Assembly: GCF_001038425.2 (NCBI RefSeq)
Contig: NZ_LDPV02000050.1
Span: 248,001-312,000 of the forward strand
Origin: Ornithinibacillus contaminans
GTDB taxonomy: Bacteria; Bacillota; Bacilli; Bacillales; Amphibacillaceae
Direction of reading: 5' to 3'
DNA length: 64,000 bases
Positions 52,210 to 61,789 of the stretch are shown here, one piece after another. Under the pieces are notes generated by a model, which was not told the origin of the DNA, did no database searches, and saw only the letters and a list, made by a program, of their open reading frames with translations. How positions within the stretch are numbered: the first letter of the stretch is position 1; every line of letters begins with the position of its first letter. The translations under genes were made by a program, and so were the position numbers.

Positions 52210-52464
52210 TTCCTTTATCTAGTTGGTATTTATCATTTCATTCATGATTTCATCTAGTAAACAAACACATCTCTTTATACTATACATTTTTGCATCGTAG
52301 AAAGAAAATTATATGTTTGGTTTTTTTTGAATTTAAGGAGGGCTTGGCTATTCCGTGATTGCTTGTCAAGTTTGTCCGATTTTTTGCATATGCATTACTA
52401 GAACGATCATTGGTTTTGCGGATTGTTTGTACTGGGCATGATTTTTAAATTGGGGGAGATTTCG

Positions 52465-52845
52465 ATGAAGCTAAGTATGAATTTAGGCAATTGGCTATGT
52501 TATGTGGTTGGGTATGTGTTTATTACGTCAGCAATTATGAAACTACTCGTATCATCCAATTTTGTAGCAACGTTTTATAATCTTGGGGTTCCATTTCCTG
52601 CGACGACCGTTTTTCTCGTGGCAATAACCGAATTCATTTGTGGCGTCTTGATTGTAGGTGGGATGTATGTAAAAAAAGCAACGATTCCACTGCTTGTCAT
52701 CATGGTCGTTGCCATCTATCTTACCAAGCTTCCCGTCCTTTTTGATGAAGGGCTATTGGCATTTGCATTTCAGTCTCGGCTCGATTTTGTCATCCTCATT
52801 CTCTTACTGTTACTCAACCAACATGTGCGCGGTAAGAAATTTTAA
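52465..52845 (+). CDS. DoxX-family membrane protein
   Basis: A 126-residue protein with four hydrophobic segments (starting MKLSMNLGNWLCYVVGYVFITSAIMKLLVSSNF). The GYVFITSAIMKL and FYNLGVPFPATTVFLVAITEFICGVLIVGG segments match the DoxX/DoxD-like family, small membrane proteins linked to redox and sulfur stress. GGGGGAGATTTCG precedes ATG 52465. Function in this organism unknown. Confidence 0.75.
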   Translation: MKLSMNLGNWLCYVVGYVFITSAIMKLLVSSNFVATFYNLGVPFPATTVFLVAITEFICGVLIVGGMYVKKATIPLLVIMVVAIYLTKLPVLFDEGLLAFAFQSRLDFVILILLLLLNQHVRGKKF

Positions 52846-52868
52846 TTGAAAATTTAAGTATTAACAGC

Positions 52869-53024
52869 TTATACACGATTTTTCATGAAGTTATGCACAA
52901 AGTTATCCACATATGCACAAATGTTCGTAGCTATTTAGTATCCGAACAAATATTCACTACAAAATATAGATATTCGCTTCCCTTTATACACATAATGTGC
53001 ATAACTTCTGAAAAATGTGGATAA
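52869..53024. promoter_or_regulatory. Cluster of DnaA-box-like 9-mers
   Basis: Perfect DnaA boxes TTATCCACA are at 52903-52911 (+) and 53016-53024 (-). One-mismatch boxes are TTATGCACA at 52891-52899 (+) and 52996-53004 (-), and TTATACACA at 52984-52992 (+). A weaker TTATACACG is at 52869-52877. Six boxes in 156 bases of intergenic DNA between doxX and htrC is far above background. In Bacillus the wal region lies close to oriC. Confidence 0.75.
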
Positions 53025-53126
53025 GTAGTGGGGATTTGTTCGCTAAATCTTTTTGCTTATGGGGATTTTTTGTGTATAATTGTTTCGTTTCTCTTGTATG
53101 AGATGGCTTTATCGGTAATTAAAAGA

Positions 53127-53158
53127 AGCTATCTCGTATCTTTTTATACGAGATAGCT
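53127..53158 (-). terminator. Terminator of htrC
   Basis: AGCTATCTCGTAT (53127-53139) pairs perfectly with ATACGAGATAGCT (53146-53158), with a T-rich tail on the - strand. Confidence 0.88.
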
Positions 53159-53168
53159 CCACTTTCCT

Positions 53169-54362
53169 TTACTGCTGTACGCCTAGCTCCATTGACGTAG
53201 TATGTTTTTCTCCATTTCGGTAATAGGTAATCTCGAGCGTGTCCCCGATTTCTTTTTCCTGATACAAAATCTTTCGTAGGTCAATCATGTTCATAATGGG
53301 CTTGCCATCTAAGTGGGTTATGACATCTAGTCGCTCTAGTCCGGCTTGTGCGGCTGGGGATAATGGTTCAATCGTCCACACATAGACACCGCCCTCGACA
53401 TCCGCCGGTAATTGCAAGGTTTCTGACCATTCCATCCGCGGGATTTCCTCTAACGAATAAATTTCTACTCCCATATATGGCCGGCGCACCTGCCCTGTTT
53501 TTTCTAATTCATCGATGATCGGGCGTGCTGCATCAATTGGGATGGAGAAGCCAATTCCTTCTACCGCCTCTTGATTAATTTTCATCGAGTTAATCCCAAT
53601 TAGCTGAGCATCCATATTAATCAAGGCGCCCCCGCTATTACCGGGATTGATTGCAGCATCGGTTTGAATAACCTCCGCTTGCCAGTCGGCTCTTCCGTCC
53701 ATATTAAAATCCTGTGGAATCGTCCGCTGTGTCCCACTTACGATTCCTTGGGTAACAGAGCCGGAAAACATATGCCCTAGAGGGTTCCCGATCGCAATAA
53801 CTGGCTCACCAACCTTCAAATTCTCTGAGCTTCCAAGCTCAATCGGCTGTTCAATCGAGTCGCCGTCAACACGTAATACGGCGAGGTCTGAGAATAAATC
53901 CTCTCCAAGCAGTTCCGCTTTTAATACGGTGTCGTCACTCAGTAGCACCTCTATCTCATCGGCCCCTTGAATGACGTGATAATTGGTCACCACATAGGCG
54001 TAACCATCTTCCTTCTTATAAATTACACCAGATCCTGTGCCGGCTTCACTAGCCTCTTGCTGTTCCCAAAAATCGGCTTGGTGCTGGATGTTTGTAATCC
54101 CGACAACCGTTGGTGAAACAACATTTACGACCTCCGTAATTCTGGTGGACACATCGAGGGAAATAATTTGCTGATTACCGTTTGCACCCTGATTATAGTT
54201 ACTCGTTCCCTGATTTGTGGTTGACCCCATTTCCAAAACTCTCGGAACCGCTACTGCCACCAATAAAATCCCAATGATGACCCCTAGGAATAAGGGCAGC
54301 ACCCAGCGATTTTTACGATTGCGGTGCGGGTTTGGTGGATAATGATCATTATAATAGCCCAT
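53169..54362 (-). CDS. htrC: Membrane-anchored HtrA-type serine protease
   Basis: A 397-residue S1C protease. One transmembrane helix (WVLPLFLGVIIGILLVAVAVPRVL, about 20-43) is followed by the trypsin-like domain with His in VVTNYHVIQGADEIEV, Asp in LFSDLAVLRVDG and Ser in AAINPGNSGGALINMDAQLIGINSM, and a C-terminal PDZ domain (GVYVWTIEPLSPAAQAGLERLDVITHLDG). It degrades misfolded proteins at the outer membrane face. ATG 54362 is 7 bases from AAAGGAG. In Bacillus the homologue (yyxA/htrC) follows walJ directly; here a NERD gene and a repeat array lie between. Confidence 0.9.
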   Translation of the reverse strand: MGYYNDHYPPNPHRNRKNRWVLPLFLGVIIGILLVAVAVPRVLEMGSTTNQGTSNYNQGANGNQQIISLDVSTRITEVVNVVSPTVVGITNIQHQADFWEQQEASEAGTGSGVIYKKEDGYAYVVTNYHVIQGADEIEVLLSDDTVLKAELLGEDLFSDLAVLRVDGDSIEQPIELGSSENLKVGEPVIAIGNPLGHMFSGSVTQGIVSGTQRTIPQDFNMDGRADWQAEVIQTDAAINPGNSGGALINMDAQLIGINSMKINQEAVEGIGFSIPIDAARPIIDELEKTGQVRRPYMGVEIYSLEEIPRMEWSETLQLPADVEGGVYVWTIEPLSPAAQAGLERLDVITHLDGKPIMNMIDLRKILYQEKEIGDTLEITYYRNGEKHTTSMELGVQQ

Positions 54363-54535
54363 GCACATACTCCTTTTTACTAGCTTAAGCCTAGTTTAAG
54401 CTATCTTTGCTATTTCTATTATAGGCTTTTTGCGTTGGATTAAACCAATTTAATCGTGATTTTGATATAATTTTTAAAATGTTTTGCAATTTATATGGGT
54501 TTGTACTAGAGTTTTCAGTAGAAAGGAAGTGGAAT

Positions 54536-55441
54536 ATGGAATATAAAACACGACGTAAATCGCGAGCGTTGAAAATTTTTAAACTATTAGCTGCTAGAAT
54601 GCCATTAACCGATGCCGACAATCAGTACTACGCCAATCTGCAGAAAGGCCATGAAGGGGAGGAAAGATTCGATTCGCTGATTCAATCACTCGAATGCGAC
54701 TATCTGCTGCTGAATGATCTGTTATTGAAATTCAACAACACCACGTTTCAAATCGATTCGTTATTAATTTGCTCCGATGCCATTCATCTCTTTGAAGTGA
54801 AAAATTATGAAGGTGATTTCTACTACGATTCCGACAAGCTGTATACAAAATCGAATACAGAAATCATGAACCCCCTCATCCAATTAACCCGCACCGAATC
54901 CCTACTGCGCCAACTACTGCAACACCTTAAGCTCTCACTCCCCATCAACTCCTATGTGGTTTTCATTAATCCCGAATTCACGCTATACCAAGCCCCGCGC
55001 AATACAAGCTTTATTTTCCCAACCCAGCTTAACCGATTCTTAAAGCAATTGACTATTAGTGCGGGAGCTTTAACAACGAAACACAAGCAACTTGCTGAAA
55101 AGTTGGCATCGCTACATATGGATGACTTTCCATTCCAGCAATTACCTAGTTATGAGTACGAGCAGCTGCGTAAAGGGATTGTTTGCCGGGAGTGTGGTTC
55201 GTTCCAGGTTACTATTGTGGGGAAAAATTGTGTTTGTAGGAATTGCGGGGAGCGGGAGTTGGTCTCAGATTCCATTTTGCGTGGTGTTGATGAATTTAAG
55301 TTGCTATTTCCTACTAGTAAAATCACTACAAAAAATATATACAACTGGTGTAGCATCATAGATTCTAAAAGGAGGATATCAAGAACTCTTGAAAAAAATT
55401 TTACTAAAGTTAGCAGTAAACGTTGGACCTATTTCGAATAA
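54536..55441 (+). CDS. NERD-domain protein with C-terminal zinc ribbon
   Basis: A 301-residue protein. A NERD (nuclease-related) domain spans about 37-150 (KGHEGEERFDSLIQSLECDYLLLNDLLLKFNNTTFQIDSLLICSDAIHLFEVKNYEGDF: E, D and E-x-K of the PD-(D/E)XK fold). A zinc ribbon (CRECGSFQVTIVGKNCVCRNCGERE) is at about 215-240, followed by a basic tail. ATG 54536 follows AAAGGAAGTGG. It lies on the opposite strand to the wal genes and splits walJ from htrC, so it is an insertion relative to the usual Bacillus order. Function unknown, with a DNA role likely. Confidence 0.8.
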   Translation: MEYKTRRKSRALKIFKLLAARMPLTDADNQYYANLQKGHEGEERFDSLIQSLECDYLLLNDLLLKFNNTTFQIDSLLICSDAIHLFEVKNYEGDFYYDSDKLYTKSNTEIMNPLIQLTRTESLLRQLLQHLKLSLPINSYVVFINPEFTLYQAPRNTSFIFPTQLNRFLKQLTISAGALTTKHKQLAEKLASLHMDDFPFQQLPSYEYEQLRKGIVCRECGSFQVTIVGKNCVCRNCGERELVSDSILRGVDEFKLLFPTSKITTKNIYNWCSIIDSKRRISRTLEKNFTKVSSKRWTYFE

Positions 55442-55584
55442 ACGAGAATACTAATATCGTAATAGTACTTCTCGCAATTACTGCGCTCTAATCGTTAATC
55501 TCACACGTACTATGTTTATTTCAATAATTAACTGAGTTTTAAATTTTTACGATTAGACAGTTGCTTTGATTCTAGGTTGGCTTT

Positions 55585-55818
55585 TGTCATTTAGACGATT
55601 TCTATTGGACAATCCTCTTAATTTAAGACTGCTTAGTAACTTTTAACAAATTGCTATTTGACATTTTAACCGCGTATTCATTAGCTTTTGTCTATTGGCA
55701 CATTGCAATTGGACATTTCATTCAAGTAAGCACTAGCTTTTGTCCAATAACACACGTTTAATGGACATTTCTTCTCGTAATAGCTGTGCTTTGTCTATTA
55801 GCTGACCTCTAATGGACA
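55585..55818. repeat. Tandem array of imperfect about 51-bp units, each a hairpin
   Basis: At least four units contain TGTC(C/T)ATTAG-like and CTAATGGACA-like arms in inverted orientation: 55585-55611, 55689-55715, 55741-55766 and 55792-55818. The three best are spaced 51-52 bases apart, with the spacer ATTTC(A/T)TTC...GCnnTGC also conserved. The units are too divergent and palindromic for CRISPR. The wider gap 55442-55885 has no gene. Confidence 0.7.
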
Positions 55819-55885
55819 TTTCATTCGAGAAAGCATTGCTTTTAGTCTATTAGGCCAAACCACAGCTAAATTTATGCCCAATAAC

Positions 55886-55910
55886 AAAAAAAGCAGGGCA
55901 ACTGCCCCGC
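55886..55910 (-). terminator. Terminator of the wal operon
   Basis: GCAGGGCA (55893-55900) pairs with TGCCCCGC (55903-55910) with a 2-base loop and one mismatch; on the - strand seven T follow. It lies about 30 bases past the walJ stop. Confidence 0.85.
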
Positions 55911-55940
55911 TAATATCACCAAATCACCCTAACCCGCTCG

Positions 55941-56726
55941 CTACCCAACCTCATACATCACTGTAGGCACGCCTGGGTCGGTATCGTGCAAATCAACTGT
56001 AATCCCGCGCTCTTGCAAGACTTGATTGACAGACATCCGTGCTAAGTCTTTCATATTATTGTCTTTGCTCAAGTGGGCTAGGTAGATGCGCTTCGTGTTA
56101 TTATCGATAACGTCGGTTAAGGCTAGGCCGCAGTCTTCATTGGAGACGTGGCCGGAGTCGCCTAGTATTCTACGTTTAACGCTCCATGGGTAGTGGCCCA
56201 TTCGGAGCATACCGACGTCGTGATTCGCTTCGAAAATGTAGGCGTCGGCGGATTCGATGGTCTTTTTGATGCGTTCGGATACGTAGCCTAGGTCGGTAAC
56301 GAGGGCTACTTTTTTCCCGTTGTTGCGGAAAGTATAGAACATTGGCTCGGCGGCATCATGGGAGACGCCGAACGATTCGACGTCGATGTCACCGAATGTC
56401 TTCACTTCTTCCATGTTAAATATGAATTTTTGGTCTAGGGATAGCTTGCCGATGGAGCCTTCCATCGCTTTCCACGTTTTTTCATTTGCATAGATTGGTA
56501 GATTATATTTTCTCGCAACGATACCTAAGCCTTTGATATGATCACTATGCTCATGGGTTACAAGGATGCCTGATAATTCTTCTGGTGCGACATTGACTTC
56601 TTGAAACAGCTTGTCCATTTGCTTCCCGCTAAGGCCAGCGTCGACTAAGAGTTTCTCTTTTTCTGATTCGATATAAAATGCGTTTCCCGTACTCCCTGAG
56701 GCTAAGACGCTAAAACGTAATGTCAA
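55941..56726 (-). CDS. walJ: Metallo-beta-lactamase-fold exonuclease of the wal operon
   Basis: A 261-residue MBL-fold hydrolase (YycJ/WalJ). Metal motif is [21 protein letters not shown], and further ligands lie in [20 protein letters not shown] and [12 protein letters not shown]. subtilis WalJ is a 5' to 3' DNA exonuclease tied to cell-division/replication coordination. It overlaps walI by 4 bases and is the last gene before the terminator. Confidence 0.93.
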   Translation of the reverse strand: MTLRFSVLASGSTGNAFYIESEKEKLLVDAGLSGKQMDKLFQEVNVAPEELSGILVTHEHSDHIKGLGIVARKYNLPIYANEKTWKAMEGSIGKLSLDQKFIFNMEEVKTFGDIDVESFGVSHDAAEPMFYTFRNNGKKVALVTDLGYVSERIKKTIESADAYIFEANHDVGMLRMGHYPWSVKRRILGDSGHVSNEDCGLALTDVIDNNTKRIYLAHLSKDNNMKDLARMSVNQVLQERGITVDLHDTDPGVPTVMYEVG

Positions 56727-57652
56727 TTCTCTTCACTCCGATTTTCTTCTCCTAGCTTGGTCAAAAATAATGCTAGCATACTTTCTTTAAATTCATCTTG
56801 CTCGATGATAGTCTGTGTGTTGCTGATGCTGATTTCTAATACACTCGCTACAAAATCATCATTAACTGGGATAACTTTCCCTTCGATTCCGTTCACAAAG
56901 CGTTCTCCAGAATTGTTAATCGTAATCTTCCACGTGGGAACTAATACTTGGCGACCACTATTCAATGGCAGCATCGTCTGGTAACCAAGCTCGACGTCGG
57001 TCACTTCATCCTTCGAGAATAATACGTTATTTTCATATAAGGTATATACCGCTTGGAACGGTTTAATAAGCGAGCGCTCTTCATTCACAACCTCTGGTTC
57101 ACCTAGAACAGATTGTGTATAGGCCACGATTTCATTGTTTTCATTTAGGTAAGCAAAAATCAGGCCACTCTGATTATAGTAAACAACTTTATCATTCTGT
57201 TTCTGGAAAAATGTCAGGATATTGCGCTCTTTATCCCACGAATCCAGGCTGTATTGATCCCCCATGTACACTTGGCTCAAGACGATCTGTGTTAATTCTT
57301 CATCCGTTGCCTTGGCTGGTATTTCAGGTGGGTCATCAAACCGGGAAATAATAAAATTATTATTCACGACCTCAATGTCTTGGTTTTTCGCTTCTTTAAT
57401 GAGATCTATTTCCTCTTGGGTGAACGTTTTTTTACTAACGATTAATGATTCATTAGCGGTTGCTTCTGGTAAATCCTCCGTCACCTTAATATTTTCTGAC
57501 TCCAGCTGCCTTTTTTCATGCTCGGTCTGCTGGACAACCTCTGGTGAGTCAAAATCCTCATTGGTTTGTTTTTGCATGACGATAACAATCAAATAAATAT
57601 TAAGCAGGAAAAAGCAGAGGATAAATATTGTTTTAATTTGACTCCATTGCAT
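56723..57652 (-). CDS. walI: Membrane-anchored regulator of WalK
   Basis: A 309-residue YycI/WalI protein: one N-terminal transmembrane helix ([21 protein letters not shown]) and an extracytoplasmic domain with the family ending ([38 protein letters not shown]). With WalH it binds the WalK transmembrane helices and holds the kinase down. It is slightly longer than the B. subtilis protein (about 280). Two bases separate it from walH. Confidence 0.92.
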   Translation of the reverse strand: MQWSQIKTIFILCFFLLNIYLIVIVMQKQTNEDFDSPEVVQQTEHEKRQLESENIKVTEDLPEATANESLIVSKKTFTQEEIDLIKEAKNQDIEVVNNNFIISRFDDPPEIPAKATDEELTQIVLSQVYMGDQYSLDSWDKERNILTFFQKQNDKVVYYNQSGLIFAYLNENNEIVAYTQSVLGEPEVVNEERSLIKPFQAVYTLYENNVLFSKDEVTDVELGYQTMLPLNSGRQVLVPTWKITINNSGERFVNGIEGKVIPVNDDFVASVLEISISNTQTIIEQDEFKESMLALFLTKLGEENRSEEN

Positions 57653-57654
57653 CC

Positions 57655-58974
57655 TCAGCTCACTCCTTTACTATGATTGGTTTCATCAAAGTTAATGTAC
57701 GCCCATTCCCCGTTCACCTTAATGAGCCAGGATGGGTATAAGGAAAAGGTACTGCCTTGCAATTCGGAATAGCTTAACCGATAACCTAGCTGTATATCTT
57801 CTATTTGTTCGATTTCATATATCGAATTGTTTTTCAAGTACTTGATTAATTCTGACCCCGTCTTTTCTAATTCAAAATTATCCTCAAACGGTTGAAATAT
57901 CGTATAAAGTGGTCGCCTATACTCCGATAGTTCATTATCAATCCAAAGCTGTTCAATCGATGCCAAATTATTGCCATTAAAGACCGGATAGCTATTATAG
58001 TACATTTGGTACCGGATGAAATTTTGCGGTGTATTGATACTTTCTAGTCGATAGGATTGGCCAAAATCGCGCATCCAACCCTTATAGCCGTTGATGCTTG
58101 CAATGCTCCTATCTAATAAATCCATTTTACCGAGCGGCTCTGAATTTTCCTGTGGATTTACATATTCCATACTGATTCGATTTGGAAAAATTCGCATGGA
58201 ACGTTGTCCGTCCTGATACCACATTTCATTATCATCGGTGACATTTTCAATGACAGAATAGGCATCCGGTGCAAAGAATAAGGCATTTTTCATCAAATTC
58301 GGATCAATCGGTTCAATATTAACGGTGTATCCACTCATCTCCGGTTCACCGATTGGTACATAGATTGGATAGTCTGATTCTTCCAGTTCAGTATATTCGG
58401 TTAAGCCATCTAACGTATTAAAATAATAGGTAAGCAGCTCATGTTTTTGTGAATTATTGGCTTCCGCGACAACTTGTGTTTGCCCATCGGTTGATAGGAA
58501 GCTAAAGGTTACCGAATTATCCGTTTCTAGCGTAATATACATCCGCTGGAATGAAAAATTACGAACCGTCGACAATTCCTCTACATTATTTAATGTAAAT
58601 AAGCTCGAGATTATTTCCAATGGTAGTACCTCTGGAAAAACAACCTCCACGTTAAGCTGGTCGTCTGGCGGTCCACTGGCCTCTTGTGACCGGACATTAT
58701 AGAGCACCCAGGTTTGCATGTCTTCATAAAGCTTCTCGCGATCAGCTGGATTGGTAAAGCCAAAGTGATATTGGTATTTATTAAACATCACCGTGCTTGG
58801 TCGGACTAGCGTTTTTTTCGTTTCTTCCACGCCGCCCAGGTCAATCTCATCCACTAAATCATCATCATCGGCATTTTCCTCATAGGGCTGGTAGCTCCAT
58901 AGGCTAAACGTCAATATTAAGCTAATACCAACTAAAATGGCTAACGTATAAGACTTAATGACTTCAATATTCAT
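57655..58974 (-). CDS. walH: Membrane-anchored regulator of WalK
   Basis: A 439-residue YycH/WalH protein with an N-terminal transmembrane helix (YTLAILVGISLILTFSLWSYQPY) and a large extracytoplasmic part (RPSTVMFNKYQYHFGF...FAPDAYSVIENVTDDNEMWYQDGQRSMRIFPNRISMEYVNP). It works with WalI to restrain WalK signalling. Its ATG shares one base with the walK stop (TAATG). Confidence 0.92.
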   Translation of the reverse strand: MNIEVIKSYTLAILVGISLILTFSLWSYQPYEENADDDDLVDEIDLGGVEETKKTLVRPSTVMFNKYQYHFGFTNPADREKLYEDMQTWVLYNVRSQEASGPPDDQLNVEVVFPEVLPLEIISSLFTLNNVEELSTVRNFSFQRMYITLETDNSVTFSFLSTDGQTQVVAEANNSQKHELLTYYFNTLDGLTEYTELEESDYPIYVPIGEPEMSGYTVNIEPIDPNLMKNALFFAPDAYSVIENVTDDNEMWYQDGQRSMRIFPNRISMEYVNPQENSEPLGKMDLLDRSIASINGYKGWMRDFGQSYRLESINTPQNFIRYQMYYNSYPVFNGNNLASIEQLWIDNELSEYRRPLYTIFQPFEDNFELEKTGSELIKYLKNNSIYEIEQIEDIQLGYRLSYSELQGSTFSLYPSWLIKVNGEWAYINFDETNHSKGVS

Positions 58975-60797
58975 TAGCTATTCCTCCGCTTCTTACCCAT
59001 TAGCGGGAGTGTAAATAATATTGTCGTGCCTTTGCCTTCTTTACTCTTCGCCCAAATTCTGCCGTGATGTGCTTCTACTAATTCCTTGGAAATAGCAAGG
59101 CCAAGACCTGTTCCGCCAAATTTCCGTGTCCGTGCTTTATCCACTCGGTAGAATCGTTCAAATATTTTCTCCAATTTATCATAGGCGATTCCCATTCCCT
59201 CATCCTCAATGGAAATCATCAATTGATGGCGCTGCTTCACGACTTTACAGGTGATTTTGCCACCTTCTGGGGAATATTTAATCGCATTAGAAATAATATT
59301 ATCAATAACTTGAATAAGCTTATCCTTATCAATCCAGACATAGAGCTTTTCATTTGGTAAATCACGAATGAATTCAATATGCTCTGGAATATTCATCTCA
59401 AACCGATCGATAATATGATGGAATAACCCAATAAAATCAGTGCGTTCCTTTTGAAGTGGATGCTCTTTATTATCAATTTTCGAAAGCTGTAGTAAATCAT
59501 TCACCATTCGAATCATACGGTCTGTTTCGTTTTGGGCCACACCTAAAAATTTCGGTGCAATCTCTTTGTTTTCCCATTCCCCTTCGATTAATGCCTCGAC
59601 ATAGCTTTTCATCGTCGTCAGTGGCGTGCGAAGCTCATGGGAAACGTTCGATACGAATTCCCGGCGTTCCTTCTCGATTTTTTCTTGCTCGGTAACATCA
59701 CTTATAACTGTAATAAAGCCTGTCACATCGTCATCATCATCCATCACCGTGGAGAAGTTAGCACGGATTAGGAAAATATCATTTTCATCACTAAAGTCTA
59801 AAATCATCGAGCCACTTTCTTGTAGCTCGGTTAAATCCTCTAATTTCTCATCTAGCTTTAAGACATCGATGATATTTTGCCCATAGCTTTCCTCTGGACT
59901 AACGCCAAGCAGGATGCCTGCCGCTTCATTCATGAGCGTAATCGCACCTGTTTCATCGGTTGCTATCACACCATCAGACATATTTTCGAGGACGGAATTT
60001 AGCTTGCTCGTTTCTTCCTCTGTTTTTGCATGGGAAAATTTTAACTGATCGGTTAAATCATTAAATGCAATCGCCAATTGGCCAATTTCATCGGTTCCAT
60101 ACACATTTACCTTTTGTGTGAAATCACCTTTCCCCACGATTTGCGTTTGACGGCGAATTTCCATAATTGGTTTGGTAATAGCACGTGCCACCAGGATTCC
60201 GAGAAAGGCAGATACGACAATTGCCCAAACTGAACCATTGAAGAAGATGCGATTAATCTCTTCTAATTGATCATAAATATTCTGAAACGGTGCTTCCACA
60301 TAAATGGCACCAACTATTCGATTCTCATCATTAATTAAAGGCGTAGCAACGCGATAAATTCGATTGCCATCCTCATCTAATTGCTTATCATCCCGTTCAT
60401 CTTCCATCAGAAGAGCAAGCTGGATAATTTCTAAGGTTGATTTTTTCCCCACATCATCCTGCTGGGAAGACTTATTCGTCGCAAGAATTCGACTCTGATT
60501 ATCAACAACAAGTAAATTCCAATTATTATTCGTATCAATATCTCGAATAATGCCTTGTAAATCTTGTTGAAGCGTATTTTCGTCCTCTTCCGTACGATCC
60601 TCGTTAAACGCATCTTCTAGGTAGTGACTTAATACATCAATTCTACTCTCGATCGATTCGATAAAATTAGTCGTTAATTCCTTCTCTAAGGAATGGGAAA
60701 AATAGGAGCCAATTACCTGCACGGCCACTAATAATAACAATATAAAAATGATAATAAATTTCGCTTGTATGGAGCGAAAAAAGCCAACTTTATGCAT
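58974..60797 (-). CDS. walK: Essential cell-wall sensor histidine kinase
   Basis: A 607-residue sensor kinase: TM1 (about 13-33), extracytoplasmic PAS-like domain (about 34-180), TM2 (about 183-203), HAMP, cytoplasmic PAS (about 260-370, SVLENMSDGVIATDETGAITLMNEAA), HisKA with the phospho-acceptor in FVSNVSHELRTPLTTMKSY, and HATPase with N-box VIDNIISNAIKYSPEGG, G1 DEGMGIAYDKLEKIFERF and G2 FGGTGLGLAISKELVEAH. It monitors peptidoglycan cleavage products and phosphorylates WalR. It follows walR by 5 bases. Confidence 0.97.
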   Translation of the reverse strand: MHKVGFFRSIQAKFIIIFILLLLVAVQVIGSYFSHSLEKELTTNFIESIESRIDVLSHYLEDAFNEDRTEEDENTLQQDLQGIIRDIDTNNNWNLLVVDNQSRILATNKSSQQDDVGKKSTLEIIQLALLMEDERDDKQLDEDGNRIYRVATPLINDENRIVGAIYVEAPFQNIYDQLEEINRIFFNGSVWAIVVSAFLGILVARAITKPIMEIRRQTQIVGKGDFTQKVNVYGTDEIGQLAIAFNDLTDQLKFSHAKTEEETSKLNSVLENMSDGVIATDETGAITLMNEAAGILLGVSPEESYGQNIIDVLKLDEKLEDLTELQESGSMILDFSDENDIFLIRANFSTVMDDDDDVTGFITVISDVTEQEKIEKERREFVSNVSHELRTPLTTMKSYVEALIEGEWENKEIAPKFLGVAQNETDRMIRMVNDLLQLSKIDNKEHPLQKERTDFIGLFHHIIDRFEMNIPEHIEFIRDLPNEKLYVWIDKDKLIQVIDNIISNAIKYSPEGGKITCKVVKQRHQLMISIEDEGMGIAYDKLEKIFERFYRVDKARTRKFGGTGLGLAISKELVEAHHGRIWAKSKEGKGTTILFTLPLMGKKRRNS

Positions 60798-60802
60798 GTA
60801 AT

Positions 60803-61507
60803 CTACTCCTGATCAGGATTACGTAAATAATAACCAACACCGCGTCGTGTCACGATCCATGCTGGGTTACTCGGATTCTCCTCTATTTTCTCACGCAGTC
60901 TTCTTACTGTTACATCCACGGTTCTGACATCACCAAAATAATCATAGCCCCAAACCGTTTCTAGTAAATGTTCTCTCGTCATTACCTGTCCAATGTGACG
61001 CGCTAAGTAATGCAATAGCTCAAATTCACGATGGGTTAACTCGATTTCCTTGCCATCTCTTGAGACGGTATAGGCATCAGGGTGGATCACAAGTGAACCG
61101 ATCGCAATGTCTTTGTTTTCTCTTGTTGAATCTTCTGGTACATTCTGCTGCCTGCGAAGATTTGCTTTGACACGAGCAATTAATTCACGATTGCTAAATG
61201 GCTTGGTTACATAGTCATCTGCTCCAAGCTCAAGACCTAATACTTTATCAATTTCGGAATCCTTTGCTGTTAGCATGATAATCGGCATGGTTTGCGTTTT
61301 GCGAATCTCACGGCAAACTTCATTACCATCTTTATTTGGAAGCATAATGTCCAATAGGATTAAATCTGGCTTTTCTGTTTCTGCTAATTTGATTGCTTCA
61401 TCACCATCATAGGCGCAAATAACTTCATAGCCTTCTTTTTCTAAATTAAATTTCAATATATCTGCAATTGGTTGTTCGTCATCTACTACTAATATCTTTT
61501 GTACCAC
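60803..61507 (-). CDS. walR: Essential cell-wall response regulator, OmpR family
   Basis: A 234-residue response regulator. Receiver: acidic pocket DDEQ, phospho-Asp in [14 protein letters not shown], Thr in IIMLTAKD, Lys in DDYVTKPFS. Winged helix: [76 protein letters not shown] start after AAAGGAAGTGATATC. It governs autolysin and division genes, and its regulon probably includes the M23 peptidase upstream. Confidence 0.97.
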   Translation of the reverse strand: MVQKILVVDDEQPIADILKFNLEKEGYEVICAYDGDEAIKLAETEKPDLILLDIMLPNKDGNEVCREIRKTQTMPIIMLTAKDSEIDKVLGLELGADDYVTKPFSNRELIARVKANLRRQQNVPEDSTRENKDIAIGSLVIHPDAYTVSRDGKEIELTHREFELLHYLARHIGQVMTREHLLETVWGYDYFGDVRTVDVTVRRLREKIEENPSNPAWIVTRRGVGYYLRNPDQE

Positions 61508-61740
61508 GATATCACTTCCTTTTTTAGTTTCATCTATAATTTTCGTAAAGAATCGATTATTTATCGTGTGTTTTCTTTATTTTAACGTACTTTTTCGCAA
61601 ATGTCTTGTTTCCGAAAAGTAATATCCTGCTAATTTTAATCGTGTGTCTTACTAGCTTCGGATATATAGCTAGTTGTTATTTACTTTTCTTTTTTCAAAA
61701 ACACACAAGCATTTCATTTACTATTTTCAACTCTACTGAA

Positions 61741-61778
61741 AAAGCTAGCTCATTGTGTATTTCTATGAGCCAGCTTTT
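61741..61778 (-). terminator. Terminator of the M23/LysM peptidase gene
   Basis: AAAGCTAGCTCAT (61741-61753) pairs with ATGAGCCAGCTTTT (61765-61778) with one mismatch; T-rich on the - strand side. It separates the peptidase from walR. Confidence 0.85.
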
Positions 61779-61789
61779 GTTATCTGCTA

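Noticed and set aside
55585-55818. Possible CRISPR array
   Set aside because: The units are palindromic and diverged across their whole length, with no constant repeat plus unique spacers, and no cas genes are present.
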